This document shows, one piece after another, positions 42,349 to 57,568 of a stretch of 64,000 nt of DNA. Position 1 is the stretch's first letter. Every line of letters begins with the position of its first letter. The notes below the pieces were generated by a model. It did no database searches. It saw nothing but the letters and a program-made list of their open reading frames with translations, and was not told the DNA's origin. Origin of the DNA: Sinobaca qinghaiensis (lineage in GTDB: Bacteria; Bacillota; Bacilli; Bacillales; Marinococcaceae). Both the position numbers and the translations under genes were made by a program. The DNA is taken from contig NZ_RAPK01000010.1 of NCBI RefSeq assembly GCF_003610495.1, forward strand, positions 124,001-188,000, given 5' to 3'.

Positions 42349-43782
42349 TTAACGGGCTTCCATGCCCTCTTTAATTAATTTGTTGACGAGCTGTGGATTC
42401 GCTTTTCCTTTGGTTTCCTTCATCGTTTGTCCGACAAGGAAGCCAAGTGCTTTATCCTTCCCGTTTTTAAAGTCTTCGATAGACTGCTGGTTATTATCTA
42501 AAATCGTGTCAACGATTGACTTAAGCTCGCCTTCATCTGAAATCTGCACGAGGCCTTTGTCTTTCACGATCTGTTCCGGATCGCCGCCGTTTTCCATCAG
42601 CTCGGCAAATACGGTCTTGGCTATTTTGCTTGAGATGGTGCCTTCTTCAATCAGCTTAATTAATGATCCCAGTGCTTTCGGGGTCATTTGAATATCCTTA
42701 AGCTCCATGTTGTTGGCGTTCAGGTAGGCATTTACTTCTCCCATCAGCCAGTTGGACGTCTGTTTGGCGTTTACGCCCTGGTCTACGGCTTCCTGGAAAA
42801 AGTCCGACATTTCCTTGGACTGCGTAATCACACCGGCATCATAAGCCGGCAGATCGTATTCTTCAATATAGCGGATTTTTCTTGCATCCGGAAGCTCAGG
42901 AATCTGTGCTTTGATTTTATCAATCCAGTCCTGGTCAATCAGTAACGTTACAAGATCGGGCTCCGGGAAATACCGGTAATCGTCTGATCCTTCTTTAATA
43001 CGCATCAGAATGGTCTCTTTTTTACTGTCATCCCATCTTCTTGTCTCCTGAAGAATTTCTCCTCCGGACAGAAGCTCCTGCTCCTGGCGGATTTCCTCAA
43101 AGGCAAGACCTTTCTGCACGTTCGTAAAGGAATTCAGGTTTTTAAGCTCGGCTTTTGTTCCGAATTCCTCCTGGCCGGCAGGACGAAGCGAAACGTTGGC
43201 ATCACAGCGAAGAGATCCTTCTTCCATTTTGCAGTCTGAGACTTCCGTATACTGCAGGACAGCCTTCAGTTTTTCCAAATAGGCATACGCCTCTTCCGGG
43301 GTGCGGATATCCGGCTCCGATACGATCTCAATAAGCGGCGTTCCGACCCGGTTAAAGTCTACGAGGGAATGCTCGCCGAACTCATCGTGCGTCAGCTTTC
43401 CTGCGTCCTCTTCGAGATGGATACGAGTGATGCCGATTCTTTTTTTATAGCCTTCCACTTCAATCTCAATCCAGCCGTGCTCGCCGATTGGCTTGTCGAA
43501 CTGGGAGATCTGGTAGGCTTTAGGGTTATCCGGGTAAAAATAGTTTTTGCGGTCAAACTTTGTTTCTTCTGCAATTTCGCAGTTGAGTGCAATTGCCGCT
43601 TTCATGGCATATTCCACCGCCCGTTCGTTCAGCACCGGCAGAACGCCGGGATGACCGAGGCAGACCGGGCAGGTCTGGGTGTTCGGCGGTGCACCGAATT
43701 CGGTTGAACAATTACAAAAGATTTTTGTGTTCGTTTTTAGCTCTGAATGGACCTCAAGTCCAATAACCGTTTCAAATTTCAC
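42349..43782 (-). CDS. gatB: Aspartyl/glutamyl-tRNA amidotransferase subunit B
   Basis: A 477-residue subunit of GatCAB, which turns Glu-tRNA(Gln) into Gln-tRNA(Gln). It has [16 protein letters not shown] at the start, the catalytic-cradle stretch [14 protein letters not shown] near 82 and a YqeY-like tail ([19 protein letters not shown]). The GTG at 43782 is chosen because AAGGGGGG lies about eight bases upstream; the longer frame starts within gatA. Third gene of gatC-gatA-gatB. Confidence 0.96.
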   Translation of the reverse strand: MKFETVIGLEVHSELKTNTKIFCNCSTEFGAPPNTQTCPVCLGHPGVLPVLNERAVEYAMKAAIALNCEIAEETKFDRKNYFYPDNPKAYQISQFDKPIGEHGWIEIEVEGYKKRIGITRIHLEEDAGKLTHDEFGEHSLVDFNRVGTPLIEIVSEPDIRTPEEAYAYLEKLKAVLQYTEVSDCKMEEGSLRCDANVSLRPAGQEEFGTKAELKNLNSFTNVQKGLAFEEIRQEQELLSGGEILQETRRWDDSKKETILMRIKEGSDDYRYFPEPDLVTLLIDQDWIDKIKAQIPELPDARKIRYIEEYDLPAYDAGVITQSKEMSDFFQEAVDQGVNAKQTSNWLMGEVNAYLNANNMELKDIQMTPKALGSLIKLIEEGTISSKIAKTVFAELMENGGDPEQIVKDKGLVQISDEGELKSIVDTILDNNQQSIEDFKNGKDKALGFLVGQTMKETKGKANPQLVNKLIKEGMEAR

Positions 43783-43795
43783 AATAGTTCCCCCC

Positions 43796-45253
43796 TTACA
43801 ATTCCGCTTTCGCTTTATGGTGTTCCGTTGCCTGTTCATAGGAATGAGCCACTTGGTAAATTGTTTTTTCATCAAACGGGCTGGCAATAATCTGCAGTCC
43901 TACCGGCATATTCTCAGAAAATCCGCATGGTACGGAAATAGCCGGTACCCCTGCAAGGTTTACTGGGATGGTTAAAATATCGTTGGCATACATCGTAAGC
44001 GGATCGTCTATCTGCTCGCCTACTTTAAACGCGACAGTCGGTGCTGTCGGGCCGATAATTACGTCATATTTAGAAAGAACGTCATCAAAGTCGTTTTTAA
44101 TTAAATGACGTACCTGCTGCGCTTTTTTGTAGTAGGCATCATAGTAGCCGGAGCTTAGGGCAAAAGTTCCAAGCATGATACGGCGCTTTACCTCATCCCC
44201 AAATCCTTTACTCCTTGTTTCCTTGTACATTTCGATCAGGTTTTGGCTTGAGTCGTGACGGACTCCAAAACGAACGCCGTCAAAACGGGAAAGGTTAGCC
44301 GATGCTTCCGAAGAAGAAAGCAGATAATAAGCGGCTACCGCGTACTTGGAATGAGGAAGAGACACTTCTTCCCACGTAGCGCCCTGACTTTCCAATACTT
44401 TTAAGGCATCCATTACTTTATCTTTAATTTCCGGCTTAACGCCTTCTCCGATATATTCTTTCGGCACAGCAATTTTCAGTCCCTTTACTCCTTTTTGGAG
44501 ATCGGCACTGAAATCCGGAAGCTCGACATCAGCAGAAGTAGAGTCTTTTTCACAATGTCCGGCAATTTCCTGAAGAACTCTGGCATTGTCTTCAACGGTA
44601 CGGGTTAACGGGCCCACCTGATCCAGCGAGGACGCAAATGCAACCAGGCCGAAGCGGGATACACGTCCGTACGTAGGCTTCATGCCTACAACGCCGCAGT
44701 AGGCTGCCGGCTCACGGATCGAACCGCCCGTGTCGGAGCCAAGGGAAAACATAACTTCTCCTGCAGCAACTGACGCAGCAGAGCCGCCGCTTGAGCCGCC
44801 CGGTACGCGGTCAATATCCCATGGATTACGTGTTACTTTGTAGCTCGAGTTTTCATTCGAGGATCCCATCGCAAATTCGTCCATGTTCAGCTTGCCGATA
44901 TTAATAGAAGATGCCTGCTGCAGCCCTTCAACAACTGTGGCATCATACACGGGTATAAAGTTATCCAACAGCTGGCTCGCGCAGGTCGTGCGCAGATTTT
45001 TGGTGACGATATTATCTTTAATACCGCCAGGCAGGCCAAACAGCATACCGTTTATACGATCCTCAGCAATCGCTTCATCCAGCGTTTTTGCATGGGCTCT
45101 GGCCTGCTCTTCATTTAATGTGAGAAAGGCCTTTACTTTATCGTCCACTTCATTAATACGATTATAAGAAGCATCTACCAGTTCAGATACTTTTATTTCT
45201 TTATTTTCAAGCTTCTTATGTACGCTCGAAAAACTTTCTTCTAATATAGACAT
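43796..45253 (-). CDS. gatA: Aspartyl/glutamyl-tRNA amidotransferase subunit A
   Basis: A 485-residue amidase that releases ammonia from glutamine for transfer by GatB. The Ser-cisSer-Lys centre is visible: Lys in GIKDNIV near 78, and [16 protein letters not shown] with [13 protein letters not shown] between about 150 and 185. Length is standard. It starts 13 bases after gatC. Confidence 0.97.
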   Translation of the reverse strand: MSILEESFSSVHKKLENKEIKVSELVDASYNRINEVDDKVKAFLTLNEEQARAHAKTLDEAIAEDRINGMLFGLPGGIKDNIVTKNLRTTCASQLLDNFIPVYDATVVEGLQQASSINIGKLNMDEFAMGSSNENSSYKVTRNPWDIDRVPGGSSGGSAASVAAGEVMFSLGSDTGGSIREPAAYCGVVGMKPTYGRVSRFGLVAFASSLDQVGPLTRTVEDNARVLQEIAGHCEKDSTSADVELPDFSADLQKGVKGLKIAVPKEYIGEGVKPEIKDKVMDALKVLESQGATWEEVSLPHSKYAVAAYYLLSSSEASANLSRFDGVRFGVRHDSSQNLIEMYKETRSKGFGDEVKRRIMLGTFALSSGYYDAYYKKAQQVRHLIKNDFDDVLSKYDVIIGPTAPTVAFKVGEQIDDPLTMYANDILTIPVNLAGVPAISVPCGFSENMPVGLQIIASPFDEKTIYQVAHSYEQATEHHKAKAEL

Positions 45254-45266
45254 GGTCTTCCCCCCT

Positions 45267-45557
45267 TTACTCTAAAACTGATGGTACTTTCACCTGGCCG
45301 TCTTCCTGATCCGGCGCATTTCTTAATGCTTCTTCTCTATCTAAAGATGGTGCTGTTTTATCTTCACGAAGTACGTTATGAATATCAAGTACGTGTGATG
45401 TCGGCGAAATATGATCTGTATCCACCTCATTAAGCTGCTCGGCAAACTCAATAATTTTATCAAGCTGCTCGGTAAACCTGTCCGCTTCTTCTTCTGATAC
45501 CGACAGCCGTGCCAGATGTGCCACATGCTTTACCTGTTCTTTTGTAATTTTATCCAT
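45267..45557 (-). CDS. gatC: Aspartyl/glutamyl-tRNA amidotransferase subunit C
   Basis: A 96-residue belt subunit that holds GatA and GatB together. It has the typical start [21 protein letters not shown] and the ending [21 protein letters not shown] precedes the ATG. First gene of the gatCAB operon; promoter-like elements lie in the 110-base gap after camS. Confidence 0.96.
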   Translation of the reverse strand: MDKITKEQVKHVAHLARLSVSEEEADRFTEQLDKIIEFAEQLNEVDTDHISPTSHVLDIHNVLREDKTAPSLDREEALRNAPDQEDGQVKVPSVLE

Positions 45558-45667
45558 TCTTTGTCACCTCCGGCTTCTTATGCTTTCACAATATACTGAT
45601 GATACCAAATTAGCTGTGGCTCAGCAACGCTGAGACAAGCGGCCCCCTCAAGAAGGGAGCCGGCTTT

Positions 45668-46864
45668 TTAGTAAATATGGGTGTATGGGTCTTCCCCTGA
45701 TTCTCTTACAATTAATGCTTCCTGTCCCTGAGTGGAATTAATTTCAATTTCAATTTCCATTTCAGATGGGAAACGGGCTTCCATTCGATCCACTACAAAC
45801 TGGGTAAACGCAATAACTTCTGTTTTGCTGTAGAAACGGATGGGGATTTCAATATGAAGCTCTCTCATTTCCCCATTCTGATAATAGCCTTCCCCTACCA
45901 CACCTGTAAAGTTCTCAAAGAAATTATTAATATCCGATTGAAAAGAATCAAATGCTTCCGAATCAGCGCGCTGGGCGTCTGACGCTGTAGTGGAAGGGAA
46001 CAAGTAATGATTTTCGTTGATTTCCGTCCAGTTCCCTACATCATTGCCGGGCTGGGCAATGCCGGTGGCGATAAAATCGCCCGGGACTGAGGAATCACGA
46101 GGTGCCTCACGGAATACTGAAAACATAATCGGCACCTCTTCGAGCACGCCGTTTCTCCGGTCTTCACTGCGAAGGCGGTCAGTGATCTCCTGGGCAATGC
46201 GCTTTGCATCTTCCAGACTCGTCTCTTCATCGATGTTTTCCTGAAGCCATGGGCCGTAGGAGCCATCGTCGAGTTCCTCACGGAAATAATACGTGCTGTT
46301 CATCGACAAGCCGATCATGACGCCGCCCGGCTCATAGTCACTACCGTCTTCCACCATATAATTATGTTCAATGATGTTTGAGAGGGTCCGGGGAGCAGAG
46401 CTTTCTCTTGCTTCAAAATCGTCCCCGCTTCCAAGAACCGGATTCAAGCCTTCCGGATTTCCTTCCTCGTCGTCTGTTGCTTCTTCTTCGCGGCTCAGCC
46501 AGCTGTTTAATTCATTTCTTGTAATAAAGCGGCCTTCCCGGAAAAAATAATCATCCTGGCTGAATTCATCTACAGCAATTTCCTGCATGCCTGTTTCCAG
46601 GCGTTCCAGATCCAGCCGATTGTATGTCATCTGTGTACTGAATCCGCGTGACTGCCCATGCACATACTGTCCATCTACGAGAATGCTGCGGTAATATTCA
46701 TCCAGGCCCGGAATATCAGGACTGACTTCTACTGTCGTTTCTTCTTCCTCCTGGTTTTCCTCCGAACTTTCTTCTTCGTCTGAAGACATTCCCGGAAGGC
46801 ACCCGGAGAGCAGCAGCACAGCAGATATTCCAAACAAGCCTGTTTTTCTCCACATATCTTTCAT
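45668..46864 (-). CDS. camS: CamS family lipoprotein (sex pheromone precursor family)
   Basis: A 398-residue lipoprotein. The signal and lipobox are LFGISAVLLLSGCLPG with Cys at about residue 22, followed by a very acidic linker (EEESSEENQEEEETTVEV). The rest matches the CamS/YerH family, named for the staphylococcal pheromone cAM373 that is cut from its signal peptide. The mature function is unknown. It follows ligA by 27 bases, as in other Bacillaceae. Confidence 0.92.
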   Translation of the reverse strand: MKDMWRKTGLFGISAVLLLSGCLPGMSSDEEESSEENQEEEETTVEVSPDIPGLDEYYRSILVDGQYVHGQSRGFSTQMTYNRLDLERLETGMQEIAVDEFSQDDYFFREGRFITRNELNSWLSREEEATDDEEGNPEGLNPVLGSGDDFEARESSAPRTLSNIIEHNYMVEDGSDYEPGGVMIGLSMNSTYYFREELDDGSYGPWLQENIDEETSLEDAKRIAQEITDRLRSEDRRNGVLEEVPIMFSVFREAPRDSSVPGDFIATGIAQPGNDVGNWTEINENHYLFPSTTASDAQRADSEAFDSFQSDINNFFENFTGVVGEGYYQNGEMRELHIEIPIRFYSKTEVIAFTQFVVDRMEARFPSEMEIEIEINSTQGQEALIVRESGEDPYTHIY

Positions 46865-46891
46865 CTCCCTATCTGAATCGGCCGTGCTTTA

Positions 46892-51144
<4,253 letters not shown>

Positions 51145-51172
51145 GCCGATTCCTCCGTCATAATCAGAATAG

Positions 51173-51859
51173 CTATCTCTTTACTGCTTTTACCGTGGAA
51201 AGAGCAGCTTTCATGTTTTCATAAATAATGTTCCCTACCACAATGGTATCTGCAAAAGCGGCCATCTCAGCGGCTTCCTCTTTCGTCCGAATGCCCCCTC
51301 CGTAAAAAAAACGGGCCTGCTCAAGCACCGCGGCTGTTTTCTTTACCGTTTCCACCGGTCCCAGCACTCCGCTGTATTCAAGATAAAACACCGGGATGCG
51401 GAACAACTTGTCAGCAAGCTGTGCATACGCCAGAATATCTTCATCATCGAGGCTGCCGGCTACGCCGGTACGGTTCGCTGCTTTGGAATCGGGATTGGCG
51501 ATGCAGTACCCTTCCATAATCATCTCTTCCCATTGTATCAGAGGACCGATCGATTTGAGAGCTTCCTGATGCGCTCCGGTAATCCACTTAGGGTCACCGG
51601 CGTTCAGGACACTCGGAACAAGGTAATAATCAAATCCCGGCGTCACCGCATCGAGCTCTGATATTTCCAGGGCACAAGCCACCGAATACCTGCGGATTCT
51701 TGCCAGAAGATCAAGTGTGTTATCGAGCGTTACGCCGTCGGTACCACCTACGATAACCGCATCAGTACCCGATTCGCAAAGCTTTTCCAAATCCTCATCC
51801 GATATTTCTTTAGCCGGATCTAATTTAAATACATGCTGCCATTCTGTATATAAAAGCAT
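51173..51859 (-). CDS. pcrB: Heptaprenylglyceryl phosphate synthase
   Basis: A 228-residue TIM-barrel prenyltransferase that joins heptaprenyl diphosphate to glycerol-1-phosphate. It has the N-terminal phosphate site [12 protein letters not shown] near 40, the substrate stretch YLEYSGVLG near 155 and the C-terminal [13 protein letters not shown] near 190. The ATG at 51859 gives the standard length and has GGAGG seven bases upstream. First gene of the pcrB-pcrA-ligA-camS run. Confidence 0.93.
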   Translation of the reverse strand: MLLYTEWQHVFKLDPAKEISDEDLEKLCESGTDAVIVGGTDGVTLDNTLDLLARIRRYSVACALEISELDAVTPGFDYYLVPSVLNAGDPKWITGAHQEALKSIGPLIQWEEMIMEGYCIANPDSKAANRTGVAGSLDDEDILAYAQLADKLFRIPVFYLEYSGVLGPVETVKKTAAVLEQARFFYGGGIRTKEEAAEMAAFADTIVVGNIIYENMKAALSTVKAVKR

Positions 51860-52111
51860 TTCTGCTCCTCCAAATTCACGCTTCAAAGTAATAAGTCTCA
51901 GCCATTAATTATACCAAAACCAAACGCATATTCCTAAGATAATTTCACCCGTATGCACATAGATACCCTTATCATCTGCAGGCTTTTTCTTTTTATACCT
52001 TTTGCCGCCACGCGCTCTGCATGCGATGCAGAATGTTCGACACGCTGCTTTTCCTGCTTTATACTATTTTTCGTTCTATGTAAAAAACCCGAAGCCGGAA
52101 GGAGCCCCTGT

Positions 52112-52753
52112 ATGTTCGAATGCAGAAACGTTCAGTATAAAGATATCCTGCAAATTGACAGCCTGACCATAAAAGGCGGCGCTATCACCTGTATTGTGGG
52201 AGAAAGCGGAAGCGGAAAATCCACCTTTTTAATGCTGCTCAACCGGATGATTGAGCCGGACCGCGGGGAGATTTCCTATACTGGAAATGTTTTATCTTCG
52301 CTTGATCCCATTAAGCATAGACGGGAAGTGGCAATGCTGCCGCAGACGCCGGTTCTATTCGGCGATACGATCCGCGACAATATCAACGCCGGCCGCCGCT
52401 TCGCCGGTAAATCGGAGGCTGATGATGATTTTCTCAAACAGATGATGAGTGCTTTTTACTTATCCAAAGATCTGGATGTTGAAGCAGATACACTTTCCGG
52501 AGGAGAAAAGCAGCGTCTCGCCCTCATACGGGCTGCCGTGCTCGACAGCCCGGTGCTGCTGCTCGACGAACCAACATCCGCCCTGGATGACAACCTCGAG
52601 CACGAAGTTATGGAACGCTTTGTACAATGGGCACGTGAACACAGGAAGACAGTTATTTTTGTCACCCATTCCCGTCCTATTGGTGAAGCATTTTCCGATA
52701 CGTTAATCGATTTCAACCAGTATACGCTGCAGGGAGGTGCGCTTGATGGATAA
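52112..52753 (+). CDS. fetA: ABC transporter ATP-binding protein, FetA-like
   Basis: A 213-residue ATPase with Walker A GESGSGKSTF near 30, Q-loop MLPQTPVLFG near 82, signature TLSGGEKQRLAL near 130 and Walker B VLLLDEPTSALDD near 150. The ATG at 52112 is chosen from the AAGGAG site eight bases before it; the longer frame adds a non-conserved Cys-rich stretch. It pairs with the overlapping FetB-like permease; the E. coli pair exports iron, so metal export or resistance is inferred. Confidence 0.85.
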   Translation: MFECRNVQYKDILQIDSLTIKGGAITCIVGESGSGKSTFLMLLNRMIEPDRGEISYTGNVLSSLDPIKHRREVAMLPQTPVLFGDTIRDNINAGRRFAGKSEADDDFLKQMMSAFYLSKDLDVEADTLSGGEKQRLALIRAAVLDSPVLLLDEPTSALDDNLEHEVMERFVQWAREHRKTVIFVTHSRPIGEAFSDTLIDFNQYTLQGGALDG

Positions 52754-53525
52754 CGATATGATAAGCCTGGGTCTTTACCAGCTTCTGGCGGCTTACGTTT
52801 TTATTATTCTGCTTCTCGTCATCGTGCGCATCCGGAAAATACCGCGCGATAAGGAAATTCTTATTGCCACCCTGCGCATGACCGTTCAGCTTCTTATTGT
52901 AGGCTATGTGCTTATGTATTTATTTGAAAACCCGCACCCTCTTTTTACCATCGGCGTCGTTTTATTCATGACTGCTTTTGCTATTCATAATGTTCATAAA
53001 AGAGTTCGCGGCGAAATCAGCAGAGAACTGAAAAAAGCGGTGGCTGTGTCCATCACAGTTGGCACGCTTACCAGCCTGATTTACTTTAATTTTATTGTTA
53101 TTCAGTTTTCCCCCTGGTATGACCCACGCTATACCATTCCTATTGCCGGCATGATTATCGGCAACTCCATGACCGGGGTCACACTTGGGGTTCAGACGCT
53201 TGTCGACAGCATGAAAAACCAGCGGAATCAGGTGGAAGCCGCGCTTATGCTTGGCGCTGATCCTAAAGAAGCAAGCAGGGAAATTGTAAACAAAGCCTTC
53301 GACTCCTCTATACTTCCGACCATCAATTCTATGGTAGGAATGGGGATTGTTTTCCTTCCAGGTATGATGACCGGGCAGATTTTAGCAGGCGCCGATCCGG
53401 TCACTGCGATTGAATACCAGATTGCGATTCTGCTCGGTATTACCGGAGCCGTAGCGCTTACCGTTATCATCTTCGCCCGGATGGGATATAAAGTTTTTTT
53501 CACAGAAAACAGCCAGTTAAAATAA
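52746..53525 (+). CDS. fetB: ABC transporter permease, FetB-like
   Basis: A 259-residue permease with about seven membrane segments. It matches the FetB/YbbM family (FINF-type region TLRMTVQLLIVGYVLMYLF near 40; PIAGMIIGNSMTGVTLG near 135; LGADPKEASREIV near 165). The start overlaps the fetA stop by eight bases; GGGAGG lies upstream. A bidirectional terminator follows. Confidence 0.88.
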   Translation: MDNDMISLGLYQLLAAYVFIILLLVIVRIRKIPRDKEILIATLRMTVQLLIVGYVLMYLFENPHPLFTIGVVLFMTAFAIHNVHKRVRGEISRELKKAVAVSITVGTLTSLIYFNFIVIQFSPWYDPRYTIPIAGMIIGNSMTGVTLGVQTLVDSMKNQRNQVEAALMLGADPKEASREIVNKAFDSSILPTINSMVGMGIVFLPGMMTGQILAGADPVTAIEYQIAILLGITGAVALTVIIFARMGYKVFFTENSQLK

Positions 53526-53560
53526 AAAAATCTCCCGATTTGACGGGAGATTCTTTTTTT
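53526..53560. terminator. Bidirectional terminator between fetB and ktrB
   Basis: AATCTCCCG pairs perfectly with CGGGAGATT over a six-base loop with A and T tracts. Confidence 0.9.
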
Positions 53561-54890
53561 ATCCGGTATAAATATCAGCCCGTGGATAGCGTACGTTTGA
53601 TTTTTCCGTCCGGGCCAGTGCAAATACGATCGTAAGCGGGCCGATCCGGCCAAAAAACATCAGCAGCATGATTACATATTTTCCAGGCTCCGTCAGTTCG
53701 TAGGTGAGTCCCATAGACAGCCCTACCGTGCCAAAAGCTGAAAAAACTTCAAATAAAATAACTAAAAACGGCGCCTGTTCGGTGAGCGTTAAAAGGAACA
53801 GACCGGTAAATACAAGCATCAGGCTCGTCACCGTAATAATAAACGACCGGGCGATAACAGCCTGCGGAACCGAGCGTTTAAACAGGACCGGCTCCTCCTC
53901 CCCTTTGAAAAAAGTAATAACTGCCCAGATAATAACAATAACCGTCGTTAATTTAATTCCGGAAGCGGTGGAGGCACTTCCGCCACCGATAAACATTAGA
54001 AGGGACATAAGTAAAGCCGTCCCCGGCTCTATCTGCGTGATATCCACCGAGTTAAATCCTGCCGTTCTCGGAGTAACGGCTTGAAAATAAGACGCCCACA
54101 GCTTATCGCCGAGAGATAATGAAGCCATGGTTCCCGGGTTATTTGACTCCAGCAGAAAGATGATTATGGCAGCGGATGCGTTTATAATCAGCGTGCCGAC
54201 AATCATTATTTTCGAATGAACCTGCAGGGATTTGAACCGCTTCTTTTCAATAACATCATACAGGACGGTGAATCCAATACCACCTGCTATAAAAAGGCTG
54301 GTAATTATCACGTTTACAAGCGGGTCTCCGACGTATTTTGTAAGCCCGTCCGACCAAAGCGAAAATCCTGCATTGTTAAATGCCGAGATAGAATGAAACA
54401 AGCTCGTAAATAAGCCGTACCGCCAGCCGTATTCAGGCACCCAGTCAATCGCCAGAAGCGCAGCGGCCAGTGCTTCCATGCATACAGAAAAAATAAACAG
54501 CACTTTTACAAGCTTTACCATACCGCCTATGGACGTCTGGTTAAAGGACTGCTGGATACGCAGTCTCTCCTTCAGCCCGATCTTCTTCCCGAGCAGAATA
54601 ACAATCATCATTGCAACCGTTAACAAGCCGAGGCCGCCGATTTTGATTAAAATCATAATTACCACCTGACCGAAAATGGTATACACCGTTCCCGTGTCCA
54701 GTACAATCAGGCCGGTTACCGTCGTAGCGGAGACGGCAGTGAATAGAGCATCTGTAAAACTTACCGGTTCAACCGCTGATACCGGCAGCAGCAACAGCAG
54801 CGTTCCTGCCGCAATAACGGCCAGAAAACTCAACGCTAATATCTGCGGCGGCGTCATGTTAATTTTACGACGGTGCATGTATGATGCCAT
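53559..54890 (-). CDS. ktrB: TrkH/KtrB family potassium uptake protein
   Basis: A 443-residue membrane channel subunit for K+ uptake, coupled in Ktr systems to Na+ and gated by a KtrA-type partner (not in this window). Four M1-P-M2 repeats are visible, with P-loop glycines in TTVTGLIVLDTG near 58, SISAFNNAGFSLW near 170, TPRTAGFNSVDIT near 275 and FSAFGTVGLSMGLT near 395. No KtrA gene adjoins. Confidence 0.92.
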   Translation of the reverse strand: MASYMHRRKINMTPPQILALSFLAVIAAGTLLLLLPVSAVEPVSFTDALFTAVSATTVTGLIVLDTGTVYTIFGQVVIMILIKIGGLGLLTVAMMIVILLGKKIGLKERLRIQQSFNQTSIGGMVKLVKVLFIFSVCMEALAAALLAIDWVPEYGWRYGLFTSLFHSISAFNNAGFSLWSDGLTKYVGDPLVNVIITSLFIAGGIGFTVLYDVIEKKRFKSLQVHSKIMIVGTLIINASAAIIIFLLESNNPGTMASLSLGDKLWASYFQAVTPRTAGFNSVDITQIEPGTALLMSLLMFIGGGSASTASGIKLTTVIVIIWAVITFFKGEEEPVLFKRSVPQAVIARSFIITVTSLMLVFTGLFLLTLTEQAPFLVILFEVFSAFGTVGLSMGLTYELTEPGKYVIMLLMFFGRIGPLTIVFALARTEKSNVRYPRADIYTG

Positions 54891-54954
54891 TGGGCAGCCT
54901 CTCTCTTTATCTATTACGTTTCATTTGAAAGATTTGTCAATTGTATACATATTA

Positions 54955-54987
54955 AAGACCCATTCACTTTAAAAGTAAATGGGTCTT
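54955..54987 (-). terminator. Terminator of the urease operon
   Basis: AAAGACCCATT pairs with AATGGGTCTTT over a loop of about ten bases on the minus strand, just past the ureD stop. Confidence 0.85.
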
Positions 54988-54989
54988 TA

Positions 54990-55790
54990 TTACTGCATAA
55001 AATAAGCTGCTGCCTGCTGCCATAGCTTTTTCAAAGCAATGAGATCAGAAGATAGAATCCGCATATGAATAATATTATCTTCGGGTTTCGTTACAGCAGC
55101 CCTCGTGCCCTCGGGAATTAACAGATGTCGGTTTAACGCGCCGGCATCTGCCTCTTCGGCTGCTGCTCCTGCTGCCCAGAAGGACGCGTAGTAATCACAG
55201 CCGTCCATAATGCCTATATGATGAGGATGAGATTTATCCGGCTCCAGCTGCAGACGGTCCAGGCATTTGAGCTCCTGATTAATCCACAGCGTAAAAGAGG
55301 TATCCAGCTTCTGATATTCCCAGGCTTCGCGGCGCTCCCGCCGCCCCGGGGTCAAAATCTCCCCCCAGATCACCGATGCCTCCCCGCTCATCCGAACTGT
55401 CGTCCGGCTTGTAAAAGAAGACGCTTTATAAGGAATTAATGTATCCGGCTGCAGGACGAGAACGGCTCCATTCTCTACATCCACCGTGAATTCCTGAAGG
55501 GTATCCTGAGCTTTCGTCTGTGGATATACCTTTACCGCTGACTGCGGAATCAGCGTCACATCCGCGTTTTCTTCTAAATGTATGCGGTAGGTGTACGTAT
55601 CACCCGAAACCATCCCGCCGGAAGTTTCCACTAAGTAGGCCACCGCCCGTGCGGAATTTTCCGGATAGAGCACCCGGCTTACCTTGAGCGGCGGGGACTG
55701 GTAGGCATCTTTTAAAATCGTACGCCCGGATTTGCGCGCGAACCGAATATCGAGCTTCCCCTGAAGAGCCAGGCTTGTATCAGGCCCCAC
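54990..55790 (-). CDS. ureD: Urease accessory protein UreD
   Basis: A 266-residue scaffold that binds apo-urease and, with UreF and UreG, delivers nickel. Family motifs: [20 protein letters not shown] near 40, [26 protein letters not shown] as two stretches near 62-88, and [16 protein letters not shown] near 140. The start overlaps the ureG stop by 11 bases. Last gene of ureABCEFGD. Confidence 0.93.
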   Translation of the reverse strand: MGPDTSLALQGKLDIRFARKSGRTILKDAYQSPPLKVSRVLYPENSARAVAYLVETSGGMVSGDTYTYRIHLEENADVTLIPQSAVKVYPQTKAQDTLQEFTVDVENGAVLVLQPDTLIPYKASSFTSRTTVRMSGEASVIWGEILTPGRRERREAWEYQKLDTSFTLWINQELKCLDRLQLEPDKSHPHHIGIMDGCDYYASFWAAGAAAEEADAGALNRHLLIPEGTRAAVTKPEDNIIHMRILSSDLIALKKLWQQAAAYFMQ

Positions 55791-56418
55791 TTTTCACTTC
55801 ATCATCAAGCTTGACATCTTCAAGCAGCAGCGAATGGCGGATCCAGGAAATAACCCCATCAAGCCCCGATCCGTCTTTTTGATTTGCGAAGACAAAAGGT
55901 CTTCTGCCTCTGGCATTGCGCGCATCCTGCTCCATTATTTCAAGATCCACCCCAACATAAGGAGCCAGGTCTTTTTTATTTATAACAAGAAAATCCGAAC
56001 GCGCTACGCCGGGTCCGCCTTTACGGGGAATATCCTGACCTTCCGCTACATCAGTTACATAAATAAAGCCGTCGACCAGCTCCGGGCTGAACGTAGCCGA
56101 TAAATTATCCCCGCCGCTTTCAACGAAAATAATATCGAGTCCGGGAAATGATTCATTCAATTCATCAATAGCCGCAAAATTCATCGAAGCATCCTCACGA
56201 ATAGCTGTATGCGGGCATCCGCCCGTTTCTACGCCGAGGATACGTTCTTCCGGAAGTACACCGTTTTTCGCCAAAAACTGGGCGTCTTCTTTTGTATAAA
56301 TATCGTTGGTAATGACAGCTATATAATAATCTTCATGCATTCTTCTCGTCAGCTGTTCAATTAACGCTGTTTTGCCGGATCCTACGGGACCCGCTACACC
56401 AATACGTACTGGATTCAT
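55780..56418 (-). CDS. ureG: Urease accessory GTPase UreG
   Basis: A 212-residue GTPase that powers nickel insertion. P-loop [11 protein letters not shown] at 10-20, the metal-site CPH in [17 protein letters not shown] near 66, [16 protein letters not shown] near 98 and [10 protein letters not shown] near 146 are all present. It follows ureF by 18 bases. Confidence 0.96.
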   Translation of the reverse strand: MNPVRIGVAGPVGSGKTALIEQLTRRMHEDYYIAVITNDIYTKEDAQFLAKNGVLPEERILGVETGGCPHTAIREDASMNFAAIDELNESFPGLDIIFVESGGDNLSATFSPELVDGFIYVTDVAEGQDIPRKGGPGVARSDFLVINKKDLAPYVGVDLEIMEQDARNARGRRPFVFANQKDGSGLDGVISWIRHSLLLEDVKLDDEVKSGA

Positions 56419-56436
56419 CTTCCATCTCTCCTTTTA

Positions 56437-57117
56437 TTATGAGCTGAATAAACGTACTTTAATATGTTCATGTTCCATCGAAGCAAGTTCTATGCCGACC
56501 GCCTGGTTTCGTACGTCTTCAAGAGACAGCTCTTCTACTAAGGCTGCAGCTTTCATTACAGAAGGAAGAAGGGCGGAAATCGTCCGCATGCCGCTTTTCT
56601 GCCCCAGAGGAACCGCCCGGACGGCATTGTGCACGAGAGATGTTGTTGTGGAATACAAAAACCCCGTCACGGCTTCCTTTGTCCCTATATTTGTCTGTAG
56701 CATATACAGAGCATAGACGACACTGTAGTGCCGCCTCAGCTGATGAGCGGTCATTATTCTCTTCAGCTCCTCGGCCGCTGCCTCTCCTTCTATTGATTCC
56801 ACCGTCTGCAGAAACTGGCTTCCCATCCGCAGGCTCGCTTCTTTGGTTTCTCTTGCAATTTTCACGGCGTGCGCGACGGCTCCTGCATGAGCAAGGCTTT
56901 CTTCAGTACCGTTCATGATTTCCTGAACGATAATCGCATCGCCGTAGACGACATTTTCAAACAAGTAGGATTCACAGAACGCAAGAAGCTCGTCGCCGTT
57001 TGTAATCCAGTCCCTCTGAATATAGGTTTCCATTCCAAACGACTGCGTATACGATCCGATCGGAAACGCACTGTCATGAAGCTGCATCAGCTTCAGAAAA
57101 TCAATGTGCATGCGCAT
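56437..57117 (-). CDS. ureF: Urease accessory protein UreF
   Basis: A 226-residue helical activator that bridges UreD and UreG. It has the typical DSAFPIGSYTQSFGMETYIQ near 15-34 and a C-terminal ELASMEHEHIKVRLFSS tail that contacts UreG. The start overlaps ureE by 17 bases. Confidence 0.93.
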   Translation of the reverse strand: MRMHIDFLKLMQLHDSAFPIGSYTQSFGMETYIQRDWITNGDELLAFCESYLFENVVYGDAIIVQEIMNGTEESLAHAGAVAHAVKIARETKEASLRMGSQFLQTVESIEGEAAAEELKRIMTAHQLRRHYSVVYALYMLQTNIGTKEAVTGFLYSTTTSLVHNAVRAVPLGQKSGMRTISALLPSVMKAAALVEELSLEDVRNQAVGIELASMEHEHIKVRLFSS

Positions 57118-57550
57118 GCCCTTTATATTTGAACGGACGGTCGATCCGTCTCTGTTCCAGCTTATAGGCAGTTCCTGTGTCCTTAAAAATCGTTTCCAGC
57201 GTGCTGTCGTATCTCACCGTTATATGATCATCTTCTACAAGACAGGGTGTATGGCGGTTGCCCAGTTCAAAAGCAACCTTCCCCATTTCTGTCATCGAAG
57301 CCGGCGTAATCACATACACATCTTCCAAAGTCGTGCGGACGGCAATCTGCAGGTTCTCGTCTTCATAAAGCAGGCCGCCCGTTTCCAGATGCTCTCCCGG
57401 CTCCAGGGAAATCGAGAGATCCCGTCCCGCCGCGGTGTCTTTTCTTAAAATACGCTTAGCCAGCTCCTCCCACTCTACTTCCAGCCAGTCCACTTCTTTG
57501 GAAGAAGCGTCTTTCTCGTTAAATCGTCCAGCCATTTTTGTGATTTTCAT
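57101..57550 (-). CDS. ureE: Urease accessory nickel chaperone UreE
   Basis: A 149-residue nickel carrier with the UreE peptide-binding N-terminal domain and a metal-binding C-terminal domain (LGNRHTPCLVEDDHITVRYD near 92). The C-terminal His tail is short (GHAHAH), so nickel storage capacity is likely small. It sits 18 bases after ureC. Confidence 0.92.
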   Translation of the reverse strand: MKITKMAGRFNEKDASSKEVDWLEVEWEELAKRILRKDTAAGRDLSISLEPGEHLETGGLLYEDENLQIAVRTTLEDVYVITPASMTEMGKVAFELGNRHTPCLVEDDHITVRYDSTLETIFKDTGTAYKLEQRRIDRPFKYKGHAHAH

Positions 57551-57568
57551 AACAGGTCTCTCCTCTTT

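Noticed and set aside
45617-45667. Terminator of camS (GC-rich hairpins)
   Set aside because: Two hairpins exist, but the T tract follows on the plus strand, where no gene is transcribed; on the minus strand there is none. Role left open.
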